Source of the DNA: Reclinomonas americana ATCC 50394
Taxonomy: Eukaryota; Jakobida; Jakobea; Jakobida
Assembly (NCBI GenBank): GCA_048213135.1
Contig: PS015357.1
Location: 100,767 to 126,707, forward strand
DNA length: 25,941 nucleotides
Reading direction: 5' to 3'
Program-made: the position numbers and the translations under genes
The notes under the pieces: model-generated
What the model saw: only the letters and a program-made list of their open reading frames with translations
What the model was told of the DNA's origin: nothing
Databases searched by the model: none
Shown: piece by piece, positions 24,283 through 25,941 of the stretch
Position numbering within the stretch: the first letter of the stretch is position 1
Layout of the letters: the number at the start of each line of letters is the position of its first letter

Positions 24283-24753
24283 ATGGAGCATGGCAATCAC
24301 CATAAAGGCCAGAACCACTACGGCCGGCTAGCGATCGAACTGACGCTGGACTTCATCGTGATGTACCTCGTCATGTACACGATGATCGCGGCGCTTGGGC
24401 ATTTCCATCTTAATCTCAACAACGTCTACATGACGCTGATGATGGTGGCGCCGATGACGCTCATCATGCTCGTCTCGATGCGTTCCATGTTCCCGTCGCA
24501 GCGCCTGAACATGATCATCGGCGCCGGCGCCCTTGCTGTGTTTGTCGGCGGTTTCATAGCCATGCGAACCCAAGCTGGTATTGGCAACGCCGAGTTCCTG
24601 CGCTCGATGATCCCGCATCATTCCGGCGGGATCCTGATGTGCGAAAAGGCCAACATCACCGATCCGGAGATCGTCGCGCTTTGCCGCGAGATCATCAAAT
24701 CGCAGAGCCAGGAAATCGCGCAGATGGAGGCGATCCTCGCTCGGCAGAGGTGA
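24283..24753 (+). CDS. Membrane DUF305 protein
   Basis: A protein of 156 residues. Three hydrophobic segments lie at about 20-40, 47-63 and 75-92. After them the C-terminal part is a DUF305 domain with FLRSMIPHHSGGILMCE and the helix EIVALCREIIKSQSQEIAQM. The N-terminus is rich in His (MEHGNHHKGQNHYG). The motif MIPHH is the usual DUF305 signature. The start has a strong AGGAGG. This architecture is frequent in metal-resistance clusters and mobile elements; a role in copper handling at the membrane is inferred from the neighbours. Confidence 0.9.
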   Translation: MEHGNHHKGQNHYGRLAIELTLDFIVMYLVMYTMIAALGHFHLNLNNVYMTLMMVAPMTLIMLVSMRSMFPSQRLNMIIGAGALAVFVGGFIAMRTQAGIGNAEFLRSMIPHHSGGILMCEKANITDPEIVALCREIIKSQSQEIAQMEAILARQR

Positions 24754-24846
24754 AACACTTCACATCCGAAGTCGACATCCCCATTTCAAGCTTAGGTCCT
24801 CAAGCCCCGACCGGGTTGCCCTCGGGGCAAGCCAGAGGAGGCTACG

Positions 24847-25194
24847 ATGAGGATGGTCCGCCAAATCGCCGTGTCGGCGACCTGCTTGCTTTTCGTGTCT
24901 CAGCTTGAACCTGCGGTCGCCCATCGTGCCAACGTGGTCCTGGGGATGAAAGAGCTCACCAGCGCGATCAACGGCAAGGTCTGCGCGACAGCGGGAGGAG
25001 CACGCTTCACCTTCGATCATGATGGGCGCTTCTCATATGACGGCCTCTGGCAAAGTAGCGGGAACTTCACGCTTGGCGACAGCGCTGTGGTCGTCACGTT
25101 CGATAGCGGCCTTCAGCGCGCGTTTGAAATTTCCAGACGAAACGGCGCGCTCTATATGGAGCAAACACGCGTCGTGTGCGCGGCAAAGGAATAG
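24847..25194 (+). CDS. Small secreted protein of the copper cluster
   Basis: A protein of 115 residues with a signal peptide of about 25 residues (cleavage near AVAH). The mature part has two cysteines (VCATAGG near the start, VVCAAKE at the end) that could form a disulfide, and a beta-rich pattern (RFTFDHDGRFSYDGLWQSSG). AGGAGG precedes the ATG at good distance. It lies 93 bases after the membrane DUF305 gene; an imperfect CCCCGA/TCGGGG hairpin sits in that gap. I do not recognise the family. Its place suggests a periplasmic part of the same response. Confidence 0.75.
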   Translation: MRMVRQIAVSATCLLFVSQLEPAVAHRANVVLGMKELTSAINGKVCATAGGARFTFDHDGRFSYDGLWQSSGNFTLGDSAVVVTFDSGLQRAFEISRRNGALYMEQTRVVCAAKE

Positions 25195-25462
25195 AGCCAG
25201 CTCGGAAGGGTATTGCCCCAGGCGCTGCGGTTTGATGCTCGTTTAGCTAAAGGCGCTTCGCGTGGTTGTCGGCGCCTCCTTCAGACGTTCCATCATAGCC
25301 ACGCAGGCTCATTTGAGCGCATGGAGTGGACCGCTCGCCGGTGAAGCCTCGCCGGCAGTGGCCATGAAGCCTGAGCCCCTAAACACAACGAAACATCCAC
25401 CTTTCGGGGCGGATTCTATTGACTTTTTCGGTGCATCGACCGACATTTTAGGTGAGGCTATC

Positions 25463-25663
25463 ATGCAAGTCGGACCTTCATATAGCGTCGCAGAGCGACG
25501 TGAAGCCAAGCGCGCCTCGCGAGAGCGAGATGCCGAGCGGCTACGCAATGGGAAAATCAGCGCCTCTGAGCTGAACGAGCGTAACGGCTTTTTCTCAGCG
25601 CTCGATCGCTCCAAAGCCCGTGTCATCGTTTGGCGTGGCCGCGTCAAACTTGATGGCAAGTGA
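25463..25663 (+). CDS. Small basic helical protein, upstream partner of a nucleotidyltransferase-like gene
   Basis: A protein of 66 residues, very rich in Arg, Lys and Glu (SVAERREAKRASRERDAERL), likely one long helix followed by a short domain. The ATG at 25463 has GAGG five bases upstream; a longer frame back to 25262 lacks support. It overlaps the next gene by 11 bases. The 268 bases before it hold no gene; a TTGACT at 25419-25424 may be part of its promoter but no good -10 is seen. The pairing resembles antitoxin and toxin arrangements. The family is not recognised. Confidence 0.55.
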   Translation: MQVGPSYSVAERREAKRASRERDAERLRNGKISASELNERNGFFSALDRSKARVIVWRGRVKLDGK

Positions 25664-25941
25664 CGCCGACGAGCCTCGATTTGGGGCTGAGGATGTCATT
25701 CTGGTCGCGTCGAAGCTGACGCTAGATGACGCGACTTTTGTGGTCGGTGGGCAAGCTACTAATCTGTGGGCTTGGTGGTATCAGGGACGCGATCCAGCAC
25801 TGAGCCCAAACGATCCACTGACAAGTCGGGATATCGATTTCTTCGGATCGTTCAAGGCCGCCCGGGCATTTGCCGAGGCCTTAGGTGGGACGGTCAGTTC
25901 ACCAGATTCCGACACTATGAACAGTCCGAGTACGGCACTGG
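25653..25941 (+). CDS. Nucleotidyltransferase-like protein, 3' truncated by the window edge
   Basis: The first 96 residues are visible. VVGGQATNLWAWWYQG followed by LTSRDIDFFG gives the GG...DxD pattern of the minimal nucleotidyltransferase fold, as in AbiEii-type and related proteins of mobile elements, and ARAFAEALGG follows as the next helix. The ATG at 25653 lies within the preceding small gene (11-base overlap), so the two are translationally coupled. Such pairs often act as toxin-antitoxin or phage-abortive modules; this is inference, and the rest of the protein is outside the window. Confidence 0.6.
   Translation, partial: MASDADEPRFGAEDVILVASKLTLDDATFVVGGQATNLWAWWYQGRDPALSPNDPLTSRDIDFFGSFKAARAFAEALGGTVSSPDSDTMNSPSTAL

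Noticed and set aside
24805-24827. CCCCGA/TCGGGG hairpin as a terminator of the DUF305 gene
   Set aside because: No T-run follows and the next gene starts close by with a strong ribosome-binding site, so termination is not supported.

Overview
The window looks like a scaffold from a GC-rich alphaproteobacterium, most likely Sphingomonadales or a related order. The left edge carries an ordinary chromosomal backbone: the 3' part of a SpoVR-family gene, a tRNA-Gly with anticodon CCC, an assembly gap of 947 Ns (1265-2211) and a small glycine-rich lipoprotein gene with a clear terminator. The taxonomic guess rests on codon use, the SpoVR and lipoprotein types and the accessory families seen. No species marker is present.

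From about 3.05 kb to about 17 kb lies a Tn7-like transposon. Its transposition genes are complete and read leftward: tnsA (restriction-like nuclease), tnsB (DDE recombinase), tnsC (AAA+ regulator) and a very long tniQ/tnsD whose C-terminus holds two tandem copies of a helix-turn-helix unit. Downstream of tniQ, in the same direction, sits a compact six-gene cargo: a papain-like C1 peptidase, a chagasin-like I42 inhibitor, an XRE regulator, an AAA ATPase and subtilisin pair matching the IetA/IetS defence or plasmid-stability system, and an FRG-domain protein. Gaps are short and two junctions are ATGA overlaps, so the cargo is probably one operon. The left end of the element appears to cut into a remnant gene ending at 2829. 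The right end lies somewhere in the gene-free 16946-17604 stretch or further right, and I could not fix it.

The next region (17.6-21.8 kb) is a second accessory block on the + strand: an XRE regulator, an AAA+ ATPase fused to an M41 (FtsH-like) zinc peptidase with no membrane segment, a small translationally coupled protein, a DUF6634-like protein and an Xre/MbcA/ParS-type antitoxin with no evident toxin partner. A membrane-anchored SGNH hydrolase follows on the - strand.

From 23.5 to 25.2 kb a probable copper-tolerance cluster encodes a Cys-rich four-helix copper-binding protein, a secreted DUF305 protein, a membrane DUF305 protein and a small secreted protein. The window ends in a small gene overlapping a truncated nucleotidyltransferase-like gene, possibly a toxin-antitoxin pair.

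The most interesting content is the protease-rich cargo. A cytoplasmic C1 peptidase with its own inhibitor is coupled to IetAS and an FRG protein in one Tn7-like element, with a third regulated protease (AAA-M41) just beyond the transposition genes.
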